DNA of 64,000 nt from Cupriavidus sp. WKF15 (lineage in GTDB: Bacteria; Pseudomonadota; Gammaproteobacteria; Burkholderiales; Burkholderiaceae). Positions 9,599 through 18,740 of the stretch are shown in pieces. Within the stretch, counting starts at the first letter, position 1. Each line of letters begins with the position of its first letter. The position numbers and the translations under genes were made by a program. The notes below the pieces were generated by a model. It had not been told where the DNA came from. It ran no database searches and worked only from the letters and a program-made list of their open reading frames with translations. The stretch spans positions 124,001-188,000 of the forward strand of contig NZ_CP119572.1 in NCBI RefSeq assembly GCF_029278605.1. Direction: 5' to 3'.

Positions 9599-10249
9599 AT
9601 GCGCACCGTATTGCTCACAGGCTTCGAGCCGTTCGAAAACGAGCCGGTCAATCCGTCATGGGAAGCGGTGCGCGCGCTCGATGGCGAGCGTATTGGCGAT
9701 GCCATCGTCATTGCGCGCCAGTTGCCGTGCGTGTTTGGCGCGGCGATCGACGCCATGGGCGCGCTGCTGCGCGAACAGAAGCCCGCCGTGGCCATCGCGG
9801 TTGGACAGGCAGGCGGACGCGCCGAGATGTCGGTCGAGCGCGTGGCAATCAACGTCGACGATGCCCGCATCGCCGACAACGCCGGTGCGCAACCCATCGA
9901 TACCGAGATCGCCGCGCACGGTCCGGCTGCGTATTTCTCGACGCTGCCGATCAAGGCTATCGTGCGTGACATGCGCGAGGCCGGTGTCCCTGCCGCTGTC
10001 TCGCAAACGGCAGGAACGTTCGTCTGCAATCACGTGTTCTACGGACTGATGCACGCCCTCGCGACGCCTGCCGGCGCAGGCGTGCGTGGCGGCTTTATCC
10101 ATATACCTTACCTGCCCGAGCAGGCAGCGCGTCATCCGGGCCAGCCCAGCATGTCCCTGGAGATGATGATCCGCGGTATCCGCCAGGCTGTTGCCACAAC
10201 GCTGGCAACGGAGGTCGATGTACGTGAACAGGGTGGGCAGTTGCACTGA
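9599..10249 (+). CDS. pcp: Pyrrolidone-carboxylate peptidase (pyroglutamyl peptidase I)
   Basis: Cytoplasmic cysteine peptidase (family C15) that removes N-terminal pyroglutamate from peptides, releasing 5-oxoproline. The catalytic triad is recognisable as E80 ([14 protein letters not shown]), C143 ([14 protein letters not shown]) and H168 ([12 protein letters not shown]), matching the canonical spacing. Length 216 aa is normal. CCGGAG precedes the start. It is 14 bp after the DUF979 gene and is the last gene of the module, so released 5-oxoproline would feed directly into PxpABC. Confidence 0.95.
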   Translation: MRTVLLTGFEPFENEPVNPSWEAVRALDGERIGDAIVIARQLPCVFGAAIDAMGALLREQKPAVAIAVGQAGGRAEMSVERVAINVDDARIADNAGAQPIDTEIAAHGPAAYFSTLPIKAIVRDMREAGVPAAVSQTAGTFVCNHVFYGLMHALATPAGAGVRGGFIHIPYLPEQAARHPGQPSMSLEMMIRGIRQAVATTLATEVDVREQGGQLH

Positions 10250-10270
10250 GCCCATCCACTACTGTAGCCG

Positions 10271-10288
10271 GCCGGTCTCCAGACCGGC
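10271..10288. terminator. Hairpin between convergent pcp and VanZ genes
   Basis: GCCGGTCT (10271-10278), CC, AGACCGGC (10281-10288). No T run follows on either strand, so it is only a possible bidirectional transcription stop. Confidence 0.3.
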
Positions 10289-10361
10289 GGCCACTTCTCC
10301 GCGAACTCCCTTCTGCAAGCGCCGAATCCGGTGGCAATCGCCATCGTTGCCTCGCGCGCCG

Positions 10362-11609
10362 CTATGTCACCTTCTCCCTCTTCACCGCCGCCCTGCGCGC
10401 CGCCGCCGCCTTGCGCCGCTCATGCCGCCCCAGGCTCACCTGTTCAAAGCGCCACATCACATAGCAGAACGCCAGGAACGGCCACAGCCATCCGAGCCAT
10501 TGCGCCAGGCTGTTGAAATGGACGAAGCGCCCCATGCGCCAGCCCTGTTCGGAGATCCACGCATACGGATTGGACGGCAGCACATTGGTCAGCACCACCA
10601 GCGTGAGCAGCGCGGCCAGGGCAAGCACCGCGCGGAGCCAGCGCGGCACATACAGCAGCAGGGCCAGGGCCAGCGAGCTGGTCAGCAGCGCAAAGCGGCC
10701 GCCTTCCGACAACCAGATGAAGGCGTTGCCATCGGGGAATTGCAGTTCCGCCACGGCGGCCTTGATCAGCAGCGCCGTGGCCAGCAGACCGGCCAGGATG
10801 CGCAGCATCGGCGCGTGCCGGCGCATCGCGATCGATGCGAACAGCCCGGTGCCCAGCCAGCTGCTGGCCGTCACCAGCGTTTCGAGCAACTGCTGGCTCT
10901 GCATGTCCTCCGGGCGCAGGCCGATGCTTTCCTGCCACGCCGGCAGCGACGGCACCAGCATCTGCAGCACCTGCATGGGCCACGAGTCAGGGTCGGTCAG
11001 CCATTCGCGCACGATGCCGCCCATGCCGAACAGGTGCTCCTGCGGAAAGAGCTGCGCGAACGGCCACAGCAGCAGCAGGATGATGGCGAAGCTCGCATGC
11101 GGTTCGAACCACGCGGTGCGCAGTTGCGTGAGCGTGCCGCGGTCGATCAGCGCGGAGGTGAACGGCGCCACGACGGCACCGCCAAGCAGCGCGCCCAGCG
11201 CATTGGTGATGAGGTCGATGTTCGAGGAGATGCGGCTCGGCAGCCAGGTCTGCAACGCCTCCATGCAGCAGGAGAGCAGGGCCCCCGCGACGAACGCGAT
11301 CAGCGTGGCGCGCGCGCCCGATACGCGCGGGTGCAAGGCAAGCACCACCAGCGCGCCGAACGGACAGTAGCCGAGCACATTGGTCAGCAGGTCGAACTCG
11401 GTGATGTAGCGCGGCTTGGGCGCGCTCAGGAACGCAAACGGCGAGATGCCGTTATCGGTCCAGCCGCTGAACGGGTACAGGCTGGCGTAGACCACCAGCA
11501 GCGTGAAGCACACGAGACCCACCCGCGCCAGTGGCGAGTGCCTGGGCTCGTTCGCCTCCGGCGGCGGTGCCTGCGGTGGCATGGGAGGCGGCGTGGGGGC
11601 CGGCACCAT
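10362..11609 (-). CDS. VanZ family membrane protein
   Basis: 415-aa polytopic membrane protein. After a Pro-rich N terminus and a first hydrophobic helix (LVCFTLLVVYASLYPFSGW) comes the VanZ-like pattern: FDLLTNVLGYCPFGAL, then CCMEALQTWLPSRISSNIDLITNALGALLGG (given here as CCMEALQTWLPSR and NIDLITNALGALLGG). The second half has several further transmembrane helices. A long Arg/Lys-rich tail ends the protein. It lies 12 bp after the lipoprotein gene of the MCE operon and is probably its last gene. VanZ-domain proteins outside vancomycin clusters have no agreed function; a cell-envelope role is inferred from the neighbours. Confidence 0.85.
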   Translation of the reverse strand: MVPAPTPPPMPPQAPPPEANEPRHSPLARVGLVCFTLLVVYASLYPFSGWTDNGISPFAFLSAPKPRYITEFDLLTNVLGYCPFGALVVLALHPRVSGARATLIAFVAGALLSCCMEALQTWLPSRISSNIDLITNALGALLGGAVVAPFTSALIDRGTLTQLRTAWFEPHASFAIILLLLWPFAQLFPQEHLFGMGGIVREWLTDPDSWPMQVLQMLVPSLPAWQESIGLRPEDMQSQQLLETLVTASSWLGTGLFASIAMRRHAPMLRILAGLLATALLIKAAVAELQFPDGNAFIWLSEGGRFALLTSSLALALLLYVPRWLRAVLALAALLTLVVLTNVLPSNPYAWISEQGWRMGRFVHFNSLAQWLGWLWPFLAFCYVMWRFEQVSLGRHERRKAAAARRAAVKREKVT

Positions 11610-11621
11610 GATGCTGTTGTC

Positions 11622-12248
11622 CTACTTGCCCTGCAAGGGCAGCGTGGCGGCCCACGCCAGCATGTCGGCGATCACCTTGTCGGTGCTGTCCGCCAGCGCC
11701 TTGACGCCACCCGCGCCGTCGGCGCTGGGCGCCGGCTCGCGCGCGGTAAAGGTCTGCTGGCCAATCATGCCTTGGTGGTACACGGTGGCGCGCACGCGCA
11801 CCACGCCGCGGCTTTCAGTGGCGCTGTCGAAGACCTGCTCGAACTCGAGCATGTCGACCTTGAGCGCGGGCACGGAGGTGTCGCCAAACCATGTGAGCGC
11901 GCCGCGCGCGGCCACGGCTTCGCGCAGGCGGCCGTCGAACAGTTGCGTGGGGGGGACCACCCAGCGCTGCGTGGCATAGGACTGCATCCGCTGCGCCTGC
12001 GCGTACTGCAGGCGGTAAAACAGCGCATTGCCTTCCATCCAGGTCGGACCGTCGGTCTGGGCGATTCTCAGTTTCGGCAGCGTGCCGGCCGAATTCTCCA
12101 CGGATAGCGGCGGCCCCAGGTCGTAGGTGGTGACGGGCGGCGACGAGCGGGTCAGCGCGCAGCCGGCAAGGGCGGACACAATGGCCAGCGCGGCGAACAG
12201 GGTCCTGGCGGCGCGGCGGGCAGTGGGCAGGTCTGGTGTCGATGTCAC
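11622..12248 (-). CDS. ABC-type transport auxiliary lipoprotein (PqiC/MCE-associated)
   Basis: 208-aa lipoprotein: a hydrophobic segment TLFAALAIVSALAGC ends in a lipobox with C30 as the lipidated residue, followed by a domain of the ABC-type transport auxiliary lipoprotein family. No ATG exists before the signal peptide; the GTG at 12248 has GAGG 6 bases upstream and is the best start. It probably anchors at the outer membrane and works with the MlaD, ATPase and permease proteins encoded just upstream in lipid transport across the envelope. The spacing to the MlaD gene is 37 bp. Confidence 0.85.
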   Translation of the reverse strand: MTSTPDLPTARRAARTLFAALAIVSALAGCALTRSSPPVTTYDLGPPLSVENSAGTLPKLRIAQTDGPTWMEGNALFYRLQYAQAQRMQSYATQRWVVPPTQLFDGRLREAVAARGALTWFGDTSVPALKVDMLEFEQVFDSATESRGVVRVRATVYHQGMIGQQTFTAREPAPSADGAGGVKALADSTDKVIADMLAWAATLPLQGK

Positions 12249-12285
12249 GGTTGGCCTCGGTGGGTCATCAGGGCTGGCCTGCCGG

Positions 12286-13227
12286 TCACGGGGCGCTGAA
12301 GCCGGGCTCGCCCGGACCCGGCACCGGCGTTGGCGAGCCGAACAGAAGGCTGTTCGGGCTGTCACTGAACTGTCCGGCCGCGCGTTCGAAGGTGCGCGCG
12401 GTCTGACGTGCGTCGCGCGCCAGGCCGTTGACCTGCGGCAGCGTTTCCTGGCTGAGCGTACCGGCGGCGGACTGGATCGACTCGGCCGCGCCCTGCAGGT
12501 CGTGTCCGACCGTATCGACCGTGCGCAGCACCGTGCCGTTCGGGTTGGCCAGTTCATGCGTGAGCCGGCGTGTCGATTGCAGCGTCGCATTGAGGTTGTC
12601 GGTCACCTGCGGGAACTGCGCCGCCGCGGGCGCGAGCGAAGCCGACAGCCTCGAGTAGTCGTCAGCGGTCTTGTGGATCGAGCGGATCGCCGCCATCAGC
12701 TCGGCACGGTTGTTGGCCTGGAACATGTCGTTGAGCGAGGTCATGATCGTCTCGACCTGCGTGAGCAGCGAGTCGCCGCGCTTTTCCAGCTCCTCGAAGA
12801 AGCCAGGACGCATGGCGATGCGCGCCACGGCCTTGGGCGAGGTTTGCAGCGGCGGCGACGTGACAGCGCCTTCCTCCGCAGCGGTGTCGTCGAGCTGCAC
12901 GTAGGCGATGCCGGTCACGCCCTGGAAGCCCAGCGTGGCGTACGTGGTGCGCGTGATCGGCGTGTCCTTGTTCACATTGACGCGCACGATGATCTGGCCG
13001 GGCACCTGCGGGTCGAAGCGGATCGACACCACCTTGCCCACTTCGAGGCCGCGGTACTTTACGTCTGCCTGAGGCCCCAGGCCGTTCACCGTCGAGCGCG
13101 TGATCAGGTCGTACGGCACGCGCACGGCGTGGTCGCTGCTGAACCAGAAGATCGCGAACAGCACCAGCACGGCCAGGCCGATCGTAAACAGTCCGGCAAG
13201 GAATGCGTGTGACTTGTTTTCCATCAT
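12286..13227 (-). CDS. MlaD/MCE family lipid transport protein
   Basis: 313-aa protein with one N-terminal transmembrane helix (about residues 9-29) and an MCE domain (about 38-118: VRVPYDLITRSTVNGLGPQ, VKYRGLEVGKVVSI, TYATLGFQGVTGIAYVQL). The C-terminal half is helical and rich in Asn/Gln, as in longer MCE proteins that form hexameric tubes. Its ATG overlaps the stop of the ATPase gene (ATGA), and a second ATG follows directly. It is the periplasmic substrate-binding part of the Mla-type ABC system. It is longer than E. coli MlaD (183 aa), closer to the Pqi/TTG2 style of one-MCE-domain proteins with long helices. Confidence 0.9.
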   Translation of the reverse strand: MMENKSHAFLAGLFTIGLAVLVLFAIFWFSSDHAVRVPYDLITRSTVNGLGPQADVKYRGLEVGKVVSIRFDPQVPGQIIVRVNVNKDTPITRTTYATLGFQGVTGIAYVQLDDTAAEEGAVTSPPLQTSPKAVARIAMRPGFFEELEKRGDSLLTQVETIMTSLNDMFQANNRAELMAAIRSIHKTADDYSRLSASLAPAAAQFPQVTDNLNATLQSTRRLTHELANPNGTVLRTVDTVGHDLQGAAESIQSAAGTLSQETLPQVNGLARDARQTARTFERAAGQFSDSPNSLLFGSPTPVPGPGEPGFSAP

Positions 13228-14093
13228 GCTTCTCCAGGTTGCGCGCCGCCGGAGGCCGGCTGCAGGGCCTGCATCGCGCGCTGCGCCCGTTCGCCGAGGA
13301 AGTAGTCGTGGATGAACGGGTGGTCCACCTTGACGACTTCCTCGATCGGCGCCGCGGCCAGCACCTTGTGGTCGGCCAGCACGGCCACGCGGTCGGACAG
13401 CGCCACCAGCGTGTCGAGGTCGTGCGTGATCATCACCACGGTCAGTCCCAGTTCGCGGCGCAACTCGCGGATCAATGCCACGTAACCGTCGGAGGCCATC
13501 GGGTCCAGGCCGGCGGTGGGCTCGTCCAGGAACAGCAGTTCCGGCTCCAGCGCCAGCGCGCGCGCCAGCGCCACGCGCTTGGTCATGCCGCCGGAAAGGT
13601 CCGAGGGCATCTTGTCGGCATCGCGCGCCGACAGGCCCACCATCTGCAGCTTGAGCAGGGCCGCCTGGCAGATCAGATTGTCGGGCAGGGCCCGGAGTTC
13701 ACGCAGCGGCAGCGCAATGTTGTCGATGACCGACAATGCCGAGAACAGCGCCCCGCCCTGGAACTGCAGGCCCCAGCGATTGCGCAGTGCCTGCAGCTGT
13801 GCGGGCTTCAGGCGGGTCGGATCTTCGCCAAAGACACGGATCGACCCCGAGGTGGGCCGCTCCAGCCCGACGATCTGTCGCAGCAGCACCGTCTTGCCAC
13901 TGCCCGAGCCGCCTACGATGGACAGGACTTCGCCGCGGTACACGTCCAGGTTCACCCCGTCGTGCACGACGGCCTTGCCGTAGCGCTTGACCAGGTCGTG
14001 CACCTCGATGACGGCATCGCCGCGGGCGGGGGCCGGGGTCGGGGATACGGCGGGCAGGGCGGGCAGGGTGGTCGTTGTGGCTGCGGTGGTCAT
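13224..14093 (-). CDS. ABC transporter ATP-binding protein (MlaF-like)
   Basis: 289-aa ATPase with Walker A GGSGSGKT (residues 61-68), Q-loop LQFQGGALF, signature LSGGMTKRVALARAL and Walker B ELLFLDEPTAGLDP. The FQGGALFSALSV and SGGMTKR variants are typical of MlaF/MCE-associated ATPases. The N-terminal 25 residues are a Thr/Ala/Pro-rich tail not needed for the domain. Start ATG overlaps the permease stop and its own stop overlaps the MlaD start, both as ATGA, so the three core subunits are translationally coupled. Confidence 0.93.
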   Translation of the reverse strand: MTTAATTTTLPALPAVSPTPAPARGDAVIEVHDLVKRYGKAVVHDGVNLDVYRGEVLSIVGGSGSGKTVLLRQIVGLERPTSGSIRVFGEDPTRLKPAQLQALRNRWGLQFQGGALFSALSVIDNIALPLRELRALPDNLICQAALLKLQMVGLSARDADKMPSDLSGGMTKRVALARALALEPELLFLDEPTAGLDPMASDGYVALIRELRRELGLTVVMITHDLDTLVALSDRVAVLADHKVLAAAPIEEVVKVDHPFIHDYFLGERAQRAMQALQPASGGAQPGEA

Positions 14094-15226
14094 AGTCTCA
14101 GGCCTACGTCCTTGAACATCACGGCGAAGATGGCATCGGCAATGATCACGATGGTGATCGACACCACCACCGAAGCCGTGGTGCCTTCGCCCAGGCTCTG
14201 GGTATTGGGCCTGATGCGCAGCCCGAAGTGGCAGGCGGCCAGTCCGATCAGCATGCCGAAGGCCACCCCCTTGCCCAGGCCCAGCCACAGATTGGCCACG
14301 GGCACGGCGTCGGGCAGTGCGCGCAGGAAGAACGTCGGGCTGATGCCGAGCTGCATGCGTGCGGCGAGGATCCCGCCCGTCAGGGCCAGCACGTCCGTCC
14401 ACGCCACCAGCAGCGGCATGCACACAGCCAGCGCGACCACGCGCGGCATGATCAGGCGGAAGCCGTGGGAAATGCCCATGACGCGCATGGCGTCGAGCTC
14501 CTCGGTCACGCGCATCACGCCGATCTGCGCGGTGATGGCCGAACCCGAACGCCCGGCGACCAGGATCGCGGCCAGGACCGGGCCAAGCTCGCGGATCACG
14601 GCCATGCCGAGGATGTTGACGATGAAGGTGCTTGCACCGAACGTGCGCAACTGGTTGGCCGACAGGTACGACAGCACGATTCCGATCAGGAAGCCGACCA
14701 GTGCCGTGATGCCGAGCGCCTTGTAGCCAATGTTGTAGATATTGGCCGAAATCTCGCGCCACGGTCCGCGCTGCGGCATGCGCGCGAAGCGGATCAGGTC
14801 GAAGGCGAGCTGCCCCAGCATGCTGACGCCGTTGGCAGCCTGCGCGCCGAACGACAGCACCGAGCCACCGAATACCGTGATTGGATTGAACCGGTCGACA
14901 ATATGTTTCTTCCAGCCGTCGCTGTGCAGGTTGGCAATGCGCTCGAACACGCGGCGCTGGCCGTCGCTTGCGTCGAGCTGCTCCGGCAGCTTGCCGTTCC
15001 AGGCCTGCCACAGCAGTTGCGCGCCGACATGGTCGAGCTTGTCCACGCCGGCCAGCGACCAGTGGGCGTCCTCGGGCGTTTCCGTCAACGCGTGCAGCCG
15101 CGAGCGCATGGTGCGCGCCTGGTGGCAACCGGCCAGGGCGAGCGCGGTCCAGTCGCCACACAGCTGCACGCTGACGGTTCCGTCCTGGCGCGTGATGTTG
15201 AAGGCAGGCGTCGTCTGGCTTTCCAA
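14090..15226 (-). CDS. MlaE-family ABC permease with N-terminal STAS domain
   Basis: 378-aa permease. Residues about 8-110 resemble a STAS domain (ITRQDGTVSVQLCGDWTAL, VDKLDHVGAQLLWQAW), and residues about 120-378 form the MlaE/DUF140 permease (ISANIYNIGYKALGITALV, GRSGSAITAQIGVMRVTEELDAM given in pieces, and the C-terminal IVIIADAIFAVMF). In E. coli the STAS protein MlaB is separate, so this is a natural MlaB-MlaE fusion, a known arrangement in some bacteria. No ATG is available before the STAS domain; the TTG at 15226 is the likely start but has no clear ribosome site, so the N terminus is uncertain. It is the first gene of the operon. Confidence 0.88.
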   Translation of the reverse strand: MESQTTPAFNITRQDGTVSVQLCGDWTALALAGCHQARTMRSRLHALTETPEDAHWSLAGVDKLDHVGAQLLWQAWNGKLPEQLDASDGQRRVFERIANLHSDGWKKHIVDRFNPITVFGGSVLSFGAQAANGVSMLGQLAFDLIRFARMPQRGPWREISANIYNIGYKALGITALVGFLIGIVLSYLSANQLRTFGASTFIVNILGMAVIRELGPVLAAILVAGRSGSAITAQIGVMRVTEELDAMRVMGISHGFRLIMPRVVALAVCMPLLVAWTDVLALTGGILAARMQLGISPTFFLRALPDAVPVANLWLGLGKGVAFGMLIGLAACHFGLRIRPNTQSLGEGTTASVVVSITIVIIADAIFAVMFKDVGLRL

Positions 15227-15414
15227 GGGCTGGGCAATGTGATGGCTTAGTCCCGATTCTAAGCCACCGGCCGGGGTGGCGCGAGCAAAGGGCGCCCGCG
15301 GCTACAATGCGGCCTTGGAACCGGCGCTTGCATCACGGCGGTTACCGAACCCGGCCAGACCGGCGCCGCTTACCGGTTTTCCACGTCCTTGCCACGTCCT
15401 TTCCACGCTTTCCC

Positions 15415-16275
15415 ATGACCGCCGCCCCCGATCCGCAGCCCGCCAACGCGCAACCCTGGCGCATCGACGCCGTCGCCCTGCGCGCCGCGCTGCCCCAGGC
15501 ACTGCAAGGGTGGGCGCTCGAACTGGTCGAAGAGACCGGTTCCACCAACGCCGACCTGACGCTGGCCTGCCGCCAGGCGCCCTGGTCGGATGCCGCCATC
15601 CTGCGCCTGGCCTACCGACAGACCGCCGGCCGCGGCCGGCAAGGCCGTCCCTGGCAGGGGCAGGCCGGGCTGACGTTCTCGGTGGCGCTGCCGCTGGCGC
15701 TGGCGCCGTCGCAGCTGAGCGGCCTGAGCCTGGCCGTGGGGCTGGCGCTCGCGCAGGCGCTGGGCGATGTCGACGCGGGCCTGGGCGCGCGCGTCGGCCT
15801 GAAATGGCCGAACGACCTGCAGATCGACGGGCGCAAGCTCGCCGGCATCCTGATCGAGGCCGTGCCGGCCGGTCCGCAGCGCGTATGGGCCGTGGTCGGC
15901 ATCGGCCTGAACCTGGTGCGCGATCCGCAGATGGAGGTAGCGCTCGGGCGCAAACTGGCCGGCGTGGCCGAGGCCGTGCCGGGCTTCGACGCCCAGCGCG
16001 ACGCGACCGGGCTGCTGGCCGCCGTGCTCGCGCGGCTGGGTGCGATGCGCGAGTTGTTCCTGGCGCAGGGCTTCGCGCCCATGGCGGCTCAGTGGTCCGC
16101 CCTGGACGCCTATCGCGACCAGCCCGTGCGCCTACTACACGACGGCCAGGTGCTGGCCGAAGGCATGGCGCGCGGCGTCGACGGCGACGGTCACCTGCTG
16201 CTGGAAACGCCAGCCGGGCTGGAGCGCATCACCAGCGGCGAACTGTCGCTGCGGCCCGCCGGAGGCGCGGCATGA
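15415..16275 (+). CDS. birA: Biotin--[acetyl-CoA-carboxylase] ligase
   Basis: Attaches biotin to the carrier domains of biotin enzymes. The 286-aa protein (ATG at 15415) begins almost directly with the ligase domain: ETGSTNADL, the ATP/biotinyl-AMP loop [29 protein letters not shown] with the catalytic-site lysine, then a C-terminal SH3-like domain. The N-terminal winged HTH of the E. coli repressor form is absent, so this is a ligase only and cannot repress the bio operon. A TACAAT hexamer at about 15303-15308 could be its -10 element. coaX overlaps its stop by 4 bases. Confidence 0.94.
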   Translation: MTAAPDPQPANAQPWRIDAVALRAALPQALQGWALELVEETGSTNADLTLACRQAPWSDAAILRLAYRQTAGRGRQGRPWQGQAGLTFSVALPLALAPSQLSGLSLAVGLALAQALGDVDAGLGARVGLKWPNDLQIDGRKLAGILIEAVPAGPQRVWAVVGIGLNLVRDPQMEVALGRKLAGVAEAVPGFDAQRDATGLLAAVLARLGAMRELFLAQGFAPMAAQWSALDAYRDQPVRLLHDGQVLAEGMARGVDGDGHLLLETPAGLERITSGELSLRPAGGAA

Positions 16276-17093
16276 GCGCGCCGGTGCTGCTGATCGACAT
16301 CGGCAATACCCGCCTGAAATGGGCCTGGTGCGAGGCTGGGCCCGCGGCGGAACCCGGGCACCTGCCCACGCCATGGCAGCACGGCGGCGCCGTGGCGCAC
16401 ACGGAAGAAGGCGCCATGAGCGCGCTGGCCGGTGCGTTGCGCGACCTGCGCGGCAAGGGGCCGATACCGTCGGTATGGATCGCCAATGTCGCGGGACCGG
16501 TGATTGCCACCCAGGTCGACGCGACGCTCGTGACAGCGTTCGGCGCATGCCCTGCGGTGCAATGGGTGCGTAGCACCGCCACGCACGGCGATCTCGTCAA
16601 TGGCTATCGCGAACCCACGCAGCTCGGCGTGGACCGCTGGGTCGGCAGCATCGGCGCGCACCGCTGGCTGCCCGGCGAGACCCTGCTGATCGTCACGGCG
16701 GGCACGGCCACCACGCTCGATATCGTCACGGCGCAGCCGGGCGGCCCGGCGCGCTTTGAAGGCGGGCTGATCCTGCCGGGCCTGGCGCTGATGCTCGGCG
16801 CGCTGGCGCGCAACACGGCGCAACTGCCGGCGCTGGATGTGGCAGACACCGGCACGGCCGCCGCCACGCGCCTGCCGTGGGCCGACAACACGCATGACGC
16901 CATTGCCGCGGGCTGCCTGGCCGCGCAGGCCGGCGCGGTGGAGCGGACCTGGCGTACGCTGAGCGCGCGCGGCCACACGCGCTGCCTGCTGTCGGGCGGC
17001 GCGCGGCACGCGCTGGCAGGCGCGCTCGCCGTGCCGTTCGAGATGCACGATAATCTCGTGCTGCTCGGGCTGCACGCGATGGCAACGCCCTGA
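16272..17093 (+). CDS. coaX: Type III pantothenate kinase
   Basis: Phosphorylates pantothenate in the first committed step of coenzyme A synthesis. The 273-aa protein has the ASKHA-fold phosphate-1 motif [13 protein letters not shown] near the N terminus, the [16 protein letters not shown] substrate-binding block, [11 protein letters not shown] (phosphate-2) and [15 protein letters not shown] (adenosine region). Start overlaps the birA stop (ATGA). birA-coaX-SPOR is a common Burkholderiales order. Confidence 0.95.
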   Translation: MSAPVLLIDIGNTRLKWAWCEAGPAAEPGHLPTPWQHGGAVAHTEEGAMSALAGALRDLRGKGPIPSVWIANVAGPVIATQVDATLVTAFGACPAVQWVRSTATHGDLVNGYREPTQLGVDRWVGSIGAHRWLPGETLLIVTAGTATTLDIVTAQPGGPARFEGGLILPGLALMLGALARNTAQLPALDVADTGTAAATRLPWADNTHDAIAAGCLAAQAGAVERTWRTLSARGHTRCLLSGGARHALAGALAVPFEMHDNLVLLGLHAMATP

Positions 17094-17176
17094 GCGACAC
17101 GCCGGACACACCGCCGCCCACATCCCGGCGACCCCGCAATCGTCAACGCGTCGACTTTTCACACCGCACCGCCCCC

Positions 17177-17929
17177 ATGTTCCGCCTAGGCCCGCCCGAC
17201 CAGCCGCATTGGTTGTCGATCCTGCTGCCGTTGCTCCTGCTGGCAAACGTTGTCTTGCTCGCGACAGTGCTGGGCGTGTTCGGGCCGGACCCGTTGTCGG
17301 ACTGGCTCGGCACGCCACAAGAACCGGCGCGGCTGCGCCAGCAGGTACGCACCGAGCGCATGGAGCTTCAGCCCGCGCCTCCGGCGTCCGGCGCGGCCCC
17401 CGCAGCGGCGCCGCGCGGCGCCGGTCCGGCCGGCAAGGTCCTGGCGGTAGCGGGCGCGGGCAGCGACAGCCAGTGCGTGGAAATCGGCGGGTTCAGCGCG
17501 CAGGGCGTGCGCCGCGCCGCCGAAGACCTTGCCGGCGGTTCCTGGCAGGTAGAGCAATTCGAGCGCCGCGAACAGGTGCGCTGGTGGATCCACCTGCCGG
17601 CGCAGCCCACTCGCGAGAACCTCGAACGCAAGCTGGCCGAACTGCGCCGCCGCAACGTGACCGACTATTCGGTGGTGACCAGCGGCGCAGCGGAAGCAGA
17701 GTCGTTCACCGTGTCACTGGGCCTGTTCCGCGAACGCGAACACGCCGAACACTACCTGGAGACCCTGCGCGGACAAGGCGTGCGCACCGCCGTGCTGGCC
17801 GACGCGCCGCGCCCGTTTATGCGCCCGTGGCTGCGCGTGCGCGGCGCCGACGAAGCGGCGCGCGCGCGGCTGGACGCCATGCGCCAGCGCTACGGCGCGG
17901 AAACGCTGCTGAACTGCGGGGGCGCCTGA
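17177..17929 (+). CDS. SPOR domain-containing protein
   Basis: 250-aa inner-membrane protein: one transmembrane helix (about residues 13-36, LSILLPLLLLANVVLLATVL), a Pro/Ala-rich linker (65-95), then a C-terminal SPOR-like domain (about 98-245) recognisable from SFTVSLGLFREREHAEHYLETL (quoted as SLGLFREREHAEHYLETL). SPOR domains bind denuded septal peptidoglycan, so a role in cell division is possible. It follows coaX by 83 bp and is convergent with rfaE2. Confidence 0.8.
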   Translation: MFRLGPPDQPHWLSILLPLLLLANVVLLATVLGVFGPDPLSDWLGTPQEPARLRQQVRTERMELQPAPPASGAAPAAAPRGAGPAGKVLAVAGAGSDSQCVEIGGFSAQGVRRAAEDLAGGSWQVEQFERREQVRWWIHLPAQPTRENLERKLAELRRRNVTDYSVVTSGAAEAESFTVSLGLFREREHAEHYLETLRGQGVRTAVLADAPRPFMRPWLRVRGADEAARARLDAMRQRYGAETLLNCGGA

Positions 17930-17996
17930 GGACCCGGCTTCGGTAAAAGAAGCGGATAACGGGCCGGGATCAGGGCCCCGGCCCCGGCGCGTTGCC

Positions 17997-18512
17997 TTAA
18001 CGATGCTGCCTGACCTTGGTCAGCAGCTTGGTGGTGGAGCGGTCGTGGAGGAAGGGGATGGCGATGGCCTGCCCGCCCCAGCTGCGCACCAGGCGCGTTT
18101 CCTCGAGCGTCTCGATGTCGTAGTCGCCGCCCTTCACATAGATATCCGGACGCACCTGGCGGATCAGCTCCACCGGGGTCTGCTCGCGGAACATGGCCAC
18201 CAGGTCCACCGAAGCCAGCGCAGCCAGCAGCGCCATGCGGTCCGATTCATGGTTGAGCGGGCGATCGTCGCCCTTGCCCAGCATCCTGACCGAGGCGTCG
18301 CTGTTGACGCCCACGACCAGGCTGCCGCCCAGCGCCCGCGCCTGGGCCAGGTAGGTCGCGTGGCCACGGTGCAGGATGTCGAAGACGCCGTTGGTGAATA
18401 CCAGCGGGCGCGGCAGCGCCGCGATGCGCGCGGCCAGCGCGGCGGCATCGTCGGGCAGGGTCAGTTTGGATTCGAAATCGGGTACGGACATGTCTGGGGC
18501 CAGGTTTTTCAT
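17997..18512 (-). CDS. rfaE2: D-glycero-beta-D-manno-heptose 1-phosphate adenylyltransferase
   Basis: Single-domain nucleotidyltransferase that makes ADP-heptose for lipopolysaccharide inner core. The cytidylyltransferase-like motif FTNGVFDILHRGHATYL (HRGH at residues 48-51) and VKGGDYDIETLEE are diagnostic. At 171 aa it corresponds to the C-terminal half of E. coli HldE; the kinase half must be a separate gene outside the window. An internal ATG seven codons in (MSVPDF) is an alternative start. Confidence 0.92.
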   Translation of the reverse strand: MKNLAPDMSVPDFESKLTLPDDAAALAARIAALPRPLVFTNGVFDILHRGHATYLAQARALGGSLVVGVNSDASVRMLGKGDDRPLNHESDRMALLAALASVDLVAMFREQTPVELIRQVRPDIYVKGGDYDIETLEETRLVRSWGGQAIAIPFLHDRSTTKLLTKVRQHR

Positions 18513-18597
18513 CCCCGGAATGGTACCCCGGCTTGACCCCTGGCAGCCGATTCAGCCTGCACGCCGCCAGGGCAAGGCCTCGCCGGAGTGGGAGGCG

Positions 18598-18740
18598 AGA
18601 TTATCTTATCGTATATTTCGGTGCTTATAAAATGGACTGGATTAAATCGTCCAATGTTTGCGGGAGTGGGCATGGATAATCGATATTGATTACCACGTTA
18701 TTGAAGGGGGGTGATTTAGTTTTTATTTCAATGATTTCGT
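18598..18740. other. AT-rich intergenic island
   Basis: The 361-bp gap between rfaE2 and the ferritin-like gene holds an AT-rich block unlike the rest of the window, with a TAATC/GATTA inverted repeat (18677-18681 and 18688-18692). It is followed by a C-rich run (about 18762-18786) and a CAGCGAAGAACC string (18801-18812) that recurs at about 37689-37700. No convincing coding frame is present. It likely contains the rfaE2 promoter region or the remnant of a lost element. Confidence 0.4.
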
